Shown here: piece after piece, positions 39,501 through 48,566 of the stretch
Position numbering within the stretch: position 1 is the stretch's first letter
How the letters are laid out: the number at the start of each line of letters is the position of its first letter
Source of the DNA: Kalmanozyma brasiliensis GHG001
Lineage: Eukaryota > Basidiomycota > Ustilaginomycetes > Ustilaginales
Length of the DNA: 64,000 nt
Reading direction: 5' to 3'
Assembly: GCF_000497045.1 (NCBI RefSeq)
Contig: NW_015961981.1
Span: forward strand, 312,401-376,400
Notes under the pieces: model-generated
The model's input: only the letters and a program-made list of their open reading frames with translations
Database searches by the model: none
What the model was told of the DNA's origin: nothing
Translations under genes and position numbers: made by a program

Positions 39501-41264
39501 GAAGCCTCTTGGCTGTACAACGAGTCGAGTCTCGGCGCGGCCAATGTCGTCGACAGGATCGCGTATCTCGAAGGAGCGCTTGATGAGGCCAACGCCTCGA
39601 TCGATGCAAAGCTGCAGCAGCTCGACGAGGCGGGTGTTGCGCACCTCACCCTAGCCGAACGACTCCAACAGGCCCACGAGCGCATCGCCGAGCTCGAAGC
39701 GGAGATCGAACGGCTTCGCATGCTCGGCGGACTCAGCGGAGACACGTCCACCGCAAGCCCCAACAAGAGCGTCAGCCAGCGACAAAAAGTCTTTGCCGAT
39801 GTACACGCTCAGCTCGAGGCGCTCAAGAGCCGGTGGGCCGCCGACAATGATAAGCTGCAGCAACGCGAAAGGGAGCTCGAGCGTCGGGAGCGAGAGCTGC
39901 AGGACCGCAGCACGGAGAAGCGCCAATACCAGGAAGTATTGGCCGAGCTCGATCGCTTCAAGGAAGCCGCCTCCTCGCTGCAGCAAGACTTGCAGCGCGA
40001 GCGAGCTCAGCAACGCAGCAAGCTCGCCGAGACGCGCGCCGCTAGCCAGCAGAAGGACTCGATCGAGGGCAGCCTGTCGCGCACTCAAGCCGAGCTCGAC
40101 GCGGTCAAGCGCAAGCTGGAGCAGAAGATGGGCGGACTTGAAGCCCTTGGTCGCCAGTACATGGAGAGGGCGGTGCAGCCCGAGGGCTCGCTCGCTCGCC
40201 GCGAAAAGGCACAGCTCGACAGCCAAGCCGAGCAGCTGGCCGATCGCTTCCATGCGGCTCAGTCCGAGGTCGAAATGCTCAAGGCCGAGCGCAACGACCT
40301 TCTCACGCAACGTGCTGACCTGCACAAGAAATTTGCTACGGCCAACGAGAACTACGAACAGGTGCTTGCCGACCTGGCTGCCTCGCGAACGGCGTTGGCC
40401 GAGCACCAGGCGCAGCTGGACGAGCAGATCGAGCAGATGGAGGCAGCGCACGCAGCCTTGCGCTCCAAGAAGGTGGCCTACGAGAAGATCGCCGGCGATC
40501 GTGACCGTCTCCGAGCCGAGCGCGACTTGATCGTCCACGATGTGGGCATGTTCGAGCAGGAGCTGCGCAAGCTGCGTCGCGAGGCAGACCGACAGGGTGC
40601 CGATTTGGAAGCGCTGCGAGCCGAGCGCGAACAAGCCCGACGTCAGCTGGCCTCCGACGGCGACGCCAAGGACCGAGAGCGTGCCGAGTTCATGATTCAG
40701 GTCAGGACGTTGGTCGACCAGCTCAAGTCCAAGACGCAAGAGGTGGACAGGATCAAGACCAAGCTCGACGATCTCGAGCGATCTCGAACCATGGCACCGC
40801 CGCCCTACGTGGAGGAGCACTCGCTCGTCGCAGCACGCAAGATGCACGAAGCCGAATGCAAGGGCCTCATCCTTCAGATCAAGTACCTCAAGCTCAAGCT
40901 CAACCGCCAGATGGACCTCCGAGCCGACTTGACCCACCAGAAGCAGTACATCAGCCTGCTTCTGCAAGGCTTCGCTCGCTCAGACAAGGAGCTCGGTAGA
41001 CTCATCTTCGACCTCAACCTTCAGCATCACTCCCGAGACACGCGGAAGAGGTCGGACGAGGTGAAGCGCAGATGGGCCAAGGCTCTCAACGCGGCGAGCG
41101 CGGTGGCAAGAATGCGCCTGTTAGCGGGCAAGGCAAGGCAGGTCAAGGAGATCAAGCAGAGTCTGCAGAAGGCTCATGAGGAGGTTCAGTCGCGGAGAAA
41201 TGTCGTACCGGCACCGAACACCATCGGGTTGAAGGCTGGATTGGCAGCTGGCGGCAGAAGATGA
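36573..41264 (+). CDS. PACT-domain coiled-coil protein (pericentrin/Pcp1/Mto1-like microtubule-organising scaffold)
   Basis: This is a 1563-residue protein. Residues 1-~560 are Ser/Thr/Pro-rich and probably disordered with many S/T-P sites. Residues ~575-1430 are nearly continuous heptad coiled coil ('ELKRERDQLLQKLDRLEAG', 'LERRERELQDRSTEKRQYQE'), broken by a Ser/Pro-rich spacer at ~930-980. Residues ~1430-1530 match the PACT motif: 'AECKGLILQIKYLKLKLNRQ', 'RADLTHQKQYISLLLQGFAR' and 'DEVKRRWAKALNAASAVARM'. PACT domains target such scaffolds to spindle pole bodies or other microtubule-organising centres, where they hold gamma-tubulin complexes. I do not see a clear CM1 gamma-tubulin-binding motif in the N-terminus, so a missing upstream exon or a diverged motif is possible. 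The chosen ATG at 36573 is the first in frame. Confidence 0.85.
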   Translation: MDLHFGTPARLERQIAQDLMETQSEFDLSMPGGDTRDISASLTTTRTPLGATNRHNSSFSRPSDTSDVSFTSPAKQTHLATPHASKQPVTLAAAIQNARQHPSSNAVQDTPVKAMSSSSSASSVSDSPHSVQFPDPYTHIRSTSPPLTSTPQRTVGAASTVGSRSRTVMTARPLHPSTAESTATHRYDETTKTSTSRAAHSTRSASALLDDLTESSIAPEDASDPERVSEAPSPELHEAQVNQQQHQQDGRDFVVYDAPPAASSSRNASPALSQSSTGGNGDGIDWRQRRAQRRQLVQNDESAVDDDETQAHTEADTRTLASSQPAGTAATRAESVAETEYTATAYSSPAAARLARQVIIARSTPESATSTPNRPLQSDLVTPKHASASEERARMKQYLLNSVKATEKTRSRSGRSSDAHLEAIERLKAQAQLHRTPGSLSEGDARTTEDGSPATSTDPTPRRRMDRLGKANTFAAGRTPLPKGGVAELLRRGALFGVSNSSAASSLAAESPLRAGPEAVEPAKDDDVASAVGSTTTYSEASSNDLALAPNGSKHGAMGLRANTSFPGLGAADAGTEANSVARPRVDAAKLALYQSKLNARLDAENEELKRERDQLLQKLDRLEAGLSSGASSAELDAVHQQLQDERQRAEALDKEAQELADLLDDKERELVSLKASQDVPQTNEGQEQELRDEISELQNLLKDREEDLEELEARLQRERAQMEEQVQQAKAFSFQTLDKIETERDQALERVHALQAELSELLKSEPSSRSVTQDGEAGAALRMQELEAERASLAKELESQSETVRNLQTEIESLQDQGSSDAARIRGLERRLNAANAQLSRGASSEPADNSQAMQVESVKDELREAQAYIAELEARANDPKSSTSSSVQDERIRFLERQKAELEDRVQQYREMISKGVGTNLANLSKNDDRGDAASISPVTPGRTPHGSSPLPKSVMSLRNISAVKTPRSPGPLSEASWLYNESSLGAANVVDRIAYLEGALDEANASIDAKLQQLDEAGVAHLTLAERLQQAHERIAELEAEIERLRMLGGLSGDTSTASPNKSVSQRQKVFADVHAQLEALKSRWAADNDKLQQRERELERRERELQDRSTEKRQYQEVLAELDRFKEAASSLQQDLQRERAQQRSKLAETRAASQQKDSIEGSLSRTQAELDAVKRKLEQKMGGLEALGRQYMERAVQPEGSLARREKAQLDSQAEQLADRFHAAQSEVEMLKAERNDLLTQRADLHKKFATANENYEQVLADLAASRTALAEHQAQLDEQIEQMEAAHAALRSKKVAYEKIAGDRDRLRAERDLIVHDVGMFEQELRKLRREADRQGADLEALRAEREQARRQLASDGDAKDRERAEFMIQVRTLVDQLKSKTQEVDRIKTKLDDLERSRTMAPPPYVEEHSLVAARKMHEAECKGLILQIKYLKLKLNRQMDLRADLTHQKQYISLLLQGFARSDKELGRLIFDLNLQHHSRDTRKRSDEVKRRWAKALNAASAVARMRLLAGKARQVKEIKQSLQKAHEEVQSRRNVVPAPNTIGLKAGLAAGGRR

Positions 41265-41389
41265 GGTCAAGGGCAACGTGGATTGATCAGAACAGCAATT
41301 TTTGTGCAACGATTCTAAGATTCAATGGAACACTTCCTTTGTCCACCCGCTCCAAGATGCATTCCGCAGATCGGCGTGAAAGAATCACA

Positions 41390-44257
41390 TCACTCCTGAC
41401 CTGAGGGAGGTGCTGGTGGCCATCCAACAAAGGCGCTGACTGGATGAGGTGCGGTCTTCTCCGCTGGTTGGTTGATGGGCAGATCAGAAATCCATCCCTT
41501 GTCTCGGTCGAGGTCATCTTCGAACTCGTCCTCCTCCTCGTTGCTTGCCGTCGACTCTCCCAGCCCTTCGCCGCCGAGTAGCTCTGCACCGGCGACACCG
41601 GCGATCAGATCCAGGCCGCTCGTCAATTCCTTCTCCGAACTGGCTGCTGCGGTACCGTGCGTGCCCGCTCGATCTGAGCCGCCGTGTTGATGCGAGGAAG
41701 CATCGTGTGCCGCCGACGATCCGCCCTTGTGATGTCTCCGCTTGAGACTGAGATCGAGTCGTTTGAAAGCGGACTGCATGATCTGTAGCTGTCGATGCGA
41801 CGCTGTGAAGCGAGTGGAGAGCTGTCGGAGCAGATCATAGGCCAGAACAAGAAGCTCTTGCGCTTCCTTGATGATGGCACTTGAGTTGGGATCTTGGGAT
41901 GTGTCCATGAGTCGCGAGCTGATGTAGATCGCGGGAATAAGACCACGGCCTGTCTGACTGAGCTGGTAGGACATGACCGAGCCGAAGTCAGTGTAGTCGC
42001 CACGCTGGATCATTTTGCGCTGTGAGAGCAGCAGTTCGCGACACCATTTGACCATCTCGTCGCGATAATCAATTCTAGGCGGCTGGCGCGACAGATGGCA
42101 GTTGGCCGCGGCGGCGAAGAGGTGTCTATAGATGAAAATCTTGATGAAGGCAGCTGTGGTACGAAGTCTCTCAACGTGTGCTTGATACATCGGGTCGTCC
42201 TCGTGTGCGGACGTGGGCGTGGGAGTATCGGCAAAGCGGAAGTCGTCCACAAGCTCGAGCTCCTCATCAAAGCCGATGGCTTCATGATCGGCCATGCAGC
42301 TGTCATCGTGATTCTCGGATTGCCTAGGTCGCTTAGGCTTCTTGCGCATGACTCGCTCTAGAGCAGCCGAAGCACTGCATGCGGGCAGATTGATCTTGTC
42401 GATGACACGTTCGAGGACGCAGAACAAGCGAACAGCAGCTCGATGCCATGGTCTCATCGTGCAAGCGCGATCGAAAGAGGTTGCAGCGGGCAATCTTTCA
42501 GTGTACTCGTCCGAGTCGACGTCGAGTTCGGGAACATCCATGTCAGAGAGACGGAGCATGACCGGACGTCCGTAGGCAGCCGAGATCTTGTCGCCACAGT
42601 AGACAGCCCAGACCGTGCGGCGCCGAGCTTCGATTTCGGAAGGTGTGAAGGCGTCCGTATAGGTTTCGGCGGATCGATGGAGGCCGACGTCGAAGCATTT
42701 TGAGACGCAGCCATTCATAAGGTAATGAGCTCTGGTGACTCCAAATGGACCGGAGGCGCCGAAGCAGTAGTGAGACAAGTAGAACAGAGCTTGAATGTGG
42801 TTGAGGCTGGCCCAGTCCGTGTTTCTTGGAGCCAGTCTGCGGATATCGAGGTAGAGCTCGAAGAAGCCAAAGTCTCGGCCCCATTCGGCTGCGAGACCGC
42901 CTTTGACGCTGCCCGCCTCCTGACGAGCAGCTACGGCACAGCAAGCAATGACAAGGCAGACGAAGGTGGGATTCTGTCTTTCATTTTCGGCCTTGAGGGT
43001 GGCAAGGAACTCGGAGAGAATGAAAGTTGGCCAGAGCACGTAGGTGGTGGACAAGAAAGTGTGAAGGAGAGAGCGTCGATGTTGCTGCGGGATTTTGGAC
43101 CCCATGAAGGCCCAGAGGTCTTCGGGTGGTGGTCCTGCCTCCAGATAGGTTTTGGCAGGTTTGTTTTGGTTGGACGTGAGAAGGCCGTTGTCGTCCTTTT
43201 TGGTTGTGCTGGAGGCGAGGGTGGAGCTGAGAGAGCGGCCACGACGTACATCACTCAATCCTGAAGCAGCATTTGCCGGAGATGTCTCGGCGGAGGAGCT
43301 GCTGGCGACGGAAAGGGTGGGCTTGGTGGGGATCTGCATCGATGGAAACCGTTCCGGTGTCGGACCGGCGGCCGCGTCGAACGTGAAAGGGACATTGAGC
43401 GACGGAGCGCCGCCCAACGACCAGTCGGCAGCGAGGGAATCCGGGAATGCTCCTGTTGGTGCGCCAAGACCCGTGCTGATATGACTGCCGTGAGAATGAG
43501 GGGAGAAACTCTCGTTTTCGAGCGCAAACATTTGCATGTTGACGCCATCCTGATTCTCCCCTTCGAGCACTTGCCACAGCGCATCGAGGAATTGCTCGTT
43601 GGCTAATTTATGATACTCGTGAAGGTAGGAGAGCGTGCCGAGTCCCGAAGACAGAGAGAGAGCTTTGAGGTGACCGAACTCGTTGCGGTAGATGGAGTCA
43701 TAAGGATAGGCGAGGTACCTGTGACGTGTCGGATCGGGCTTCGGAGGCCAAGCGACGGTATGACTGGATCTTTCGTACGGCGTGTTGGGCCACGGGATGG
43801 CCGAGCCGGATCGTTCAGCCCTGCCGTCTCGATCGACTGATCGGCTGGTGCGACCCTGATGCGAATCGAAGCTATCCCTTGCAGCACCGCCCTGCGCTCG
43901 GAATTGATAGTCTGCAGATGGCCAAGTGTCCGCGAGCTCGTTCGGGAGGGTCGACGAAGATGAGGCAGCAGGGTGAGCAAAGGCAGGCTGGTCGTACGGA
44001 TCCTCCCCGGGGCGCCAGTCTCGGCAGACCAGGCCCAGACTGGTGCAGTTCTTGCAGGGTCGAAGGTCACCGCATTTGATCTTGCGAGCTTTGCAGCGGT
44101 TGCATGCTTGACGCACTCGAGTGCGCTTTTGGCTCCGGTCGTCTTGGGCTCGCGCCAATTGGTCTTCTTCCGTGTTGATGCGATCCCTTTTGCTCGAACC
44201 TGAGGGAGAGGAACTCGAGCCTGGGGCAACGGGGGTGGATGATGATCCTGGCGACAT
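41390..44257 (-). CDS. Zn2Cys6 transcription factor with fungal-specific regulatory domain
   Basis: This 955-residue protein has the binuclear cluster at residues 52-78, C-x2-C-x6-C-x5-C-x2-C-x6-C ('ACNRCKARKIKCGDLRPCKN'), preceded by a basic RTRVRQ. The 'middle homology' domain covers ~390-650: 'LLHTFLSTTYVLWPTFILSE', 'HYCFGASGPFGVTRAHYLMN', 'EARRRTVWAVYCGDKISAAY' and 'GRPVMLRLSDMDVPELDVDS'. The C-terminus has His/Ser- and Asp/Glu-rich stretches ('NEEEDEFEDDLDRD') that may activate transcription. It is nuclear and presumably controls a catabolic or transport regulon. Targets cannot be told. It is convergent with the PACT gene (125 bases). First ATG, no intron. Confidence 0.92.
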   Translation of the reverse strand: MSPGSSSTPVAPGSSSSPSGSSKRDRINTEEDQLARAQDDRSQKRTRVRQACNRCKARKIKCGDLRPCKNCTSLGLVCRDWRPGEDPYDQPAFAHPAASSSSTLPNELADTWPSADYQFRAQGGAARDSFDSHQGRTSRSVDRDGRAERSGSAIPWPNTPYERSSHTVAWPPKPDPTRHRYLAYPYDSIYRNEFGHLKALSLSSGLGTLSYLHEYHKLANEQFLDALWQVLEGENQDGVNMQMFALENESFSPHSHGSHISTGLGAPTGAFPDSLAADWSLGGAPSLNVPFTFDAAAGPTPERFPSMQIPTKPTLSVASSSSAETSPANAASGLSDVRRGRSLSSTLASSTTKKDDNGLLTSNQNKPAKTYLEAGPPPEDLWAFMGSKIPQQHRRSLLHTFLSTTYVLWPTFILSEFLATLKAENERQNPTFVCLVIACCAVAARQEAGSVKGGLAAEWGRDFGFFELYLDIRRLAPRNTDWASLNHIQALFYLSHYCFGASGPFGVTRAHYLMNGCVSKCFDVGLHRSAETYTDAFTPSEIEARRRTVWAVYCGDKISAAYGRPVMLRLSDMDVPELDVDSDEYTERLPAATSFDRACTMRPWHRAAVRLFCVLERVIDKINLPACSASAALERVMRKKPKRPRQSENHDDSCMADHEAIGFDEELELVDDFRFADTPTPTSAHEDDPMYQAHVERLRTTAAFIKIFIYRHLFAAAANCHLSRQPPRIDYRDEMVKWCRELLLSQRKMIQRGDYTDFGSVMSYQLSQTGRGLIPAIYISSRLMDTSQDPNSSAIIKEAQELLVLAYDLLRQLSTRFTASHRQLQIMQSAFKRLDLSLKRRHHKGGSSAAHDASSHQHGGSDRAGTHGTAAASSEKELTSGLDLIAGVAGAELLGGEGLGESTASNEEEDEFEDDLDRDKGWISDLPINQPAEKTAPHPVSAFVGWPPAPPSGQE

Positions 44258-45926
44258 TGTGAACTCAAGTATGAGAGCTTGAGAAGGTGATGGGGGTGCT
44301 TGAGTCGATGGCGCTGCCGTCCGATGTGATGGCTGCTAGGTGTCGCAATTGCGAAGCATGCTTTCCAGAGGAGGTTGTATCGAAAGGGTCCAAGTCGATC
44401 CGTACTGCGCGTGTAGGGGATTTTGTGGGAAGCAAACTCTGCGTTGGCGATGATGTGTCGTTGATGGAAGTTGGAAGCAAAGCAGAGTGCGGATTCAATC
44501 GTAGCCCACAGTAGATTGTCGCAGGGGTCGGTTCGGGTGGGACGGCGGGGCAGAAAGGAGGAGGTGGAGGAAAGGCGGAGTCGCGAGACACGAGAGGGTC
44601 TGACAACGCTGACAACGCTGGGACGCGGAGAAGACCGCGAAAGAGAGTGTGTGCAACCGAGGCTCGTTCCTGTTCCGCAGGCTTCACAGCGGGGGGGAAG
44701 AATCCGGAAAAAGTCACGAGCAATTTCAGATTCGTTTGCGGTCCGTTTGTTTTCTGCCTTGCATCACATTGACCTTCCTGTTCGTCACACTTTCACAACC
44801 CATTCACCATCGATGCTGCTACTACAGCTGAGCAGCGCGACAGAGGCATGTCAATAGGTCGCGTCGTCAAGGTCAAGCGTCGGAAAGAATCGTGCCGACC
44901 CCACCAAAGTGTGTGTGTGCTGATCGTCATCGTTTGGGTCAAGGGTAGGGCATGGATTTCCAAGCCTCGGATAGGCGGCAGCGGAGTTTGATTAGATCAA
45001 AGCTCAAACAAACGACACTCAAAGTGGCCGGTCGCCCATCAAATGACAATGGCTCCCCTGCATGCTGGCCGGTGAAGCGCTAAGCGAATTGACCGTTGAC
45101 CATGCGCCTTCGCGGCTGATTCCGAAACAGGATGCTGCTCACCATCTTCGTCCCTCCTGCAACGGTGACCCTGCCTCTTGCTGTCATGCGTGATCTCGAG
45201 TCGACGGAGGTCTCGCTTTGCATCACATACACTCTCCGAAGAGCATCAATTCAATCTCGGCTGCAGCTGACGTCCCTTACTGTATTCTTCCCCGCCAAAC
45301 GATCATGGCAGCCATCCGTTACCTTCCGTGACGACGCCCGAGTGGCTCCGAACGTCATCGTGATCGTATCATTCCATCTTCCTCGTCTTGGCGTCGACTC
45401 TCTCGACAACGTGTACAGACGTAACGCCCACCTTGACGTCGCCTGTTGAGCTAAATCGAGCAAGTTTGCGACATGCTTCCAGCCTTGAGCTCCACGCAAG
45501 ACATGCCTGGTCCTGATCCTCGTCGACACTTGGCTCTCAGTCAGCAACGCAGCGGCATTCTTCCACTCGATCGTCGACCATCAGCATGGAACCGTGCCAA
45601 CACAATCGATATGATCTTCCAGTTCCTGTTTTCTCATTGAGAGGCTCGCAATCATTTCGGCTGGCGGGGTCACAATCAGGGTCCAAGTGCGGAAACATCC
45701 GGACGTTCCTGAGCTGCCTTTCCAATCCTTTCCGCGACCTTGGCTCCCCCACGCGGACCTTGGGACGCGGATGTCTCCGCAAGTCTTCCAAAAAGCAGTC
45801 CCGTAAGGAGGACCAAGACCATGCCTCATGTACAATCGACCTTCCCTTACCGCTCTTCAATTGGACCTTGTACCTTGGCACAGTCATGCATGTGGCTTCG
45901 ACGTGCTCATTTGCCGCTGCCAAACG
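44258..45926. promoter_or_regulatory. Long upstream region of the Zn2Cys6 gene
   Basis: About 1.67 kb between the regulator start and the stop of the phosphatase gene, both on the minus strand. A short tandem 9-mer (CTGACAACG, two copies) lies at 44600-44617. Open frames here are short and show no domain. No RNA gene recognised. Confidence 0.35.
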
Positions 45927-47126
45927 TCACTTGAACTCCTTGGAGATGAAGTCATCCACCCAAGACGCGAAACTATCGTGCACCTCATCCGCTGGCTTCT
46001 CGCCGCGGCTGTCGTCGCCGTCTCTGAATTTTCCGGTGCGGACTGCTTGTGCAAAACAGAAGAACGATGAATGGTCAGGGACATAGAACTCAGCGAAGGG
46101 ATCCATGGACTCGTGATGGACTCACCCAAGATCCGACGAAGCCCAAGCTGCCAAGTGCCTTGACCCAGGTCGGCGTCAAGATCATCTCCGATCTGATTGC
46201 GTCCGAGTCATGGCAGCCACGTCAAATACAGCAAGGCTACGTCAGCTCGTTGACTCGCACTATATCGTATCGCCTCGCGTGCCTCCTTGACTTACGATGA
46301 TGTTGTGGAAGTCGCTCATGCGTTCATTGGCTGAGATCATGCCTGCAATGCACTCCTCCAAGAATGCTGGGCTCGGTTTGCCGCATACCACAGTTGAGCT
46401 ACTCGTCCGATGCGAAGCAGCTTCAAGGGCAGCCACGAACGCACCAGGCCCCAGAGATAGCGCAGCGCCCTCGCTTGGACGATGATAGAGCGCTGAAGAC
46501 AGAAGACAGATTGCAATATTGTCAGCCTCGGTGCCTTCCTCGCACCATCGCTCTTCAGATCGGATCCAATACTTACCGCGATGTGTGGCAATCAATGATA
46601 CTTGCTCGGGTGCACCGTACTCCCCGGACAGCAAGCGAAAGGCCTCGTCGAGCCACCTCTGTGTCATGAGCTCTGGGCACAGACCGATGACGACAGCGTC
46701 GCACGACCGCAACCGAGATCGGTCCTCGGGGCTGAGTGTACCTAGATTCAGCTCTGGTTGCGCAAAGAAGCATGCTCTTGCAAGGTCTTCGTCGTCCTGA
46801 AAGACACTTTGAGCGGACGATGACAGCAGGAGCAGAGGCCGTAGCTTTCGACTCGACACATATCGCCGGGCGGCATCGAGACTGGTGAAAACGTCGTGGG
46901 CCGATACCAGATCCGCGCTCAAACCGACTCGACGCAGACGCGCCAGAAGCGACTCTGACGATTCCTTGCTCGTGTTGCTGCAGAAGCGGATGTTGAGACG
47001 ACCTTGCTGCGTTTGCTGAGCAGCTCGAAGCTTCTTTACTGCTTCGATGGCTCCTTGAGTGGGCTTATCCCCAATGTGACACGTTCCGTTGAGGTCGATC
47101 AACAGATTGTACTTGGTTGGCTTCAT
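45927..47126 (-). CDS. HAD-superfamily phosphatase, HDHD2-like (four exons)
   Basis: Exons 46577-47126, 46296-46492, 46126-46192 and 45927-46045 join to 310 residues. Introns are 46493-46576, 46193-46295 and 46046-46125, starting GTAAGT, GTAAGT and GTGAGT and ending CAG, CAG and AAG. Joining restores the family blocks: 'YNLLIDLNGTCHIGD' (motif I), 'IRFCSNTSKESSESLLARLR' (motif II), 'LGPGAFVAALE' with 'VVCGKPSPAFLEE' (Lys motif III), 'FHNIIIGDDLDADLGQG' (motif IV) and 'AVRTGKFRDGDD'. Start MKPTKYN at 47126 matches the HDHD2 N-terminus. Motif I is DxNGT, so the usual second Asp is Asn. HDHD2 has Ser there and LHPP-type proteins also deviate. Substrate unknown. Confidence 0.88.
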
Positions 47127-47485
47127 GCTTGCGAGCGAGCCGACTTGACGGGAGTTGAAGCCGCCTCTTGAAGTATAAAGCCAGCCGCGACCGACCGCTG
47201 CCATACCAAGGCTGCAATTTGGCACGGTAGCTCCCTGACAATGCTGTGCCGATGATCCTGGACTTACGTGGACGACGATGCCTCGTGTGCTGGCGACGAA
47301 GCAAGATGCAGGGTGCGACCGCAGGGTCGGGTTTGTGTGAAAGCGGTCCGTGTTACGCTGCATGCATGTGGAGAATTTCCGAATAAGGGTCGCGTCGCAG
47401 TCAGTCGTGAGTGTTGTTCTCGATGAGCTACGCTCGGGAAGAGAACCAGGTGCTCTTGAGTAATGAGGGTGCATGTTTGAATCCA
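47127..47485. promoter_or_regulatory. Upstream region of the HDHD2-like gene
   Basis: 359 bases between the phosphatase start and the dynactin p25 stop, same strand. The frame upstream of the phosphatase ATG is open but includes no homology block. No other feature seen. Confidence 0.35.
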
Positions 47486-48218
47486 TCATCTGTCGTTGGT
47501 AGCTCGGAAACGTTGGTAGAGGTCCTTCATCTTGGCCTCGCTGGATTCCGAGAAGGTCTCGGGCAGCTCTCCCACGAGCCTCGCCGGGCTTCCTCCAAAG
47601 ATCGAAAAGGATGGAATCACAGTGTTGGGCGCCACGACGCTGCCGTCCAAGATACGTGCGCAATCCTTGATGATGACGAAGCGTCCGACCAGGCAATTGG
47701 CTCCAATCTCGACGTGCGATCCGATGGTAGCTGCCTCAAGGACCGTGTTGGCACCGATCGATACGTGGTCGCCCATCTTCATTGGGTAGTAGGAAAAGAT
47801 GCTGCGAACGGGAACATTGTTAGTTCGAGGGCCAGCATCTCTTGCGGAAAGAAGGGCCACCGTGGTCTCCAGGCTCCTTCTGAAGCCCGTGCTTCTCACG
47901 CACTCACCCTTTGTAGGTCTTGTAAGGAGGCCGTATTACGCTCGACTCGGCTAGCAGGCAATATCTTCCGATGTAGATTGCCACCGACTGCGTCGGCTGA
48001 GCTTGGCCACCAGCGGCGCCTGTTGAGCTTGATGATGCTGTGATTCGCTTCAGATCGCCTCGGATGATGGCGCCATGTTGTATGATGCACTTTCCACCTA
48101 GAATAATATTTTGGGAGCCTAGAATGGTCGCTTTCCTTGACACTTTGTTGCCTGTCATCGCAGTCTGGATGTATTCGTTGGGATGGTAGGTCGCCACATG
48201 ACTGATGGTGGATGGCAT
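47486..48218 (-). CDS. Dynactin subunit 5 (p25), two exons
   Basis: Exons 47908-48218 and 47486-47801 give 208 residues (human DCTN5 has 182). The intron, 47802-47907, starts GTGAGT and ends CGCAG. The join restores 'RPPYKTYKGIFSYYPMKMGD'. Conserved blocks match DCTN5: 'YIQTAMTGNKVSRKATILGS', 'QNIILGGKCIIQHGAIIRGD', 'IGRYCLLAESSVIRPP', 'GDHVSIGANTVLEAATIGSH', 'IIKDCARILDGSVV' and 'GGSPARLVGELPE'. The protein folds as a left-handed beta-helix and caps the pointed end of dynactin, helping dynein carry endosomes in fungi. A ~22-residue Ser/Gly/Gln insert after 'GDLKRI' is extra. The gene is divergent from VPS45 with 348 bases between starts. Confidence 0.93.
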
Positions 48219-48566
48219 GGCGGGCCACGATCAACAGCGAGTTGCCTTTGGTTGTGAGACTGTCCAGGTAGAGTAAGGCTGCTGAGAGAGGAGCCCCCAA
48301 GGCAAATGGCTTCTTCTCGTCCATGCCGCATTTTTTGAACGTCGGAATTCGGGCTCAGCACGGTTCACGCTGGTGATGCACGTCCAAATGTGCCTCTTTA
48401 CCAGCACCATCAACCCCATCCACCCTCCTTGTCTCGGCTACTCGCGCCCCAGATCACGCTGTAGACCGAGCCAGCTCTATCTGACGCAGTATTCTGCTAG
48501 GCGTTCCAATTCCTTTGGCGTGCAAAGGGCCTCTCACGGAGAGCCGAAACGGCAACACCACCCGCC
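48219..48566. promoter_or_regulatory. Divergent upstream region, dynactin p25 / VPS45
   Basis: 348 bases between two trafficking genes read outward. Short open frames without recognisable content; no motif I would defend. Confidence 0.35.

Noticed and set aside
39651..40967. 438-codon minus-strand frame inside the PACT gene
   Set aside because: It is exactly antisense to the coiled-coil coding region. GAG/CAG-rich codons read backwards give Leu/Val-rich open frames. No family resemblance.
45537..46086. Frames of 128 (minus) and 166 (plus) codons around the phosphatase 3' end
   Set aside because: The plus frame is antisense to the last exons of the HAD phosphatase. The minus frame lies past its stop and shows no homology.
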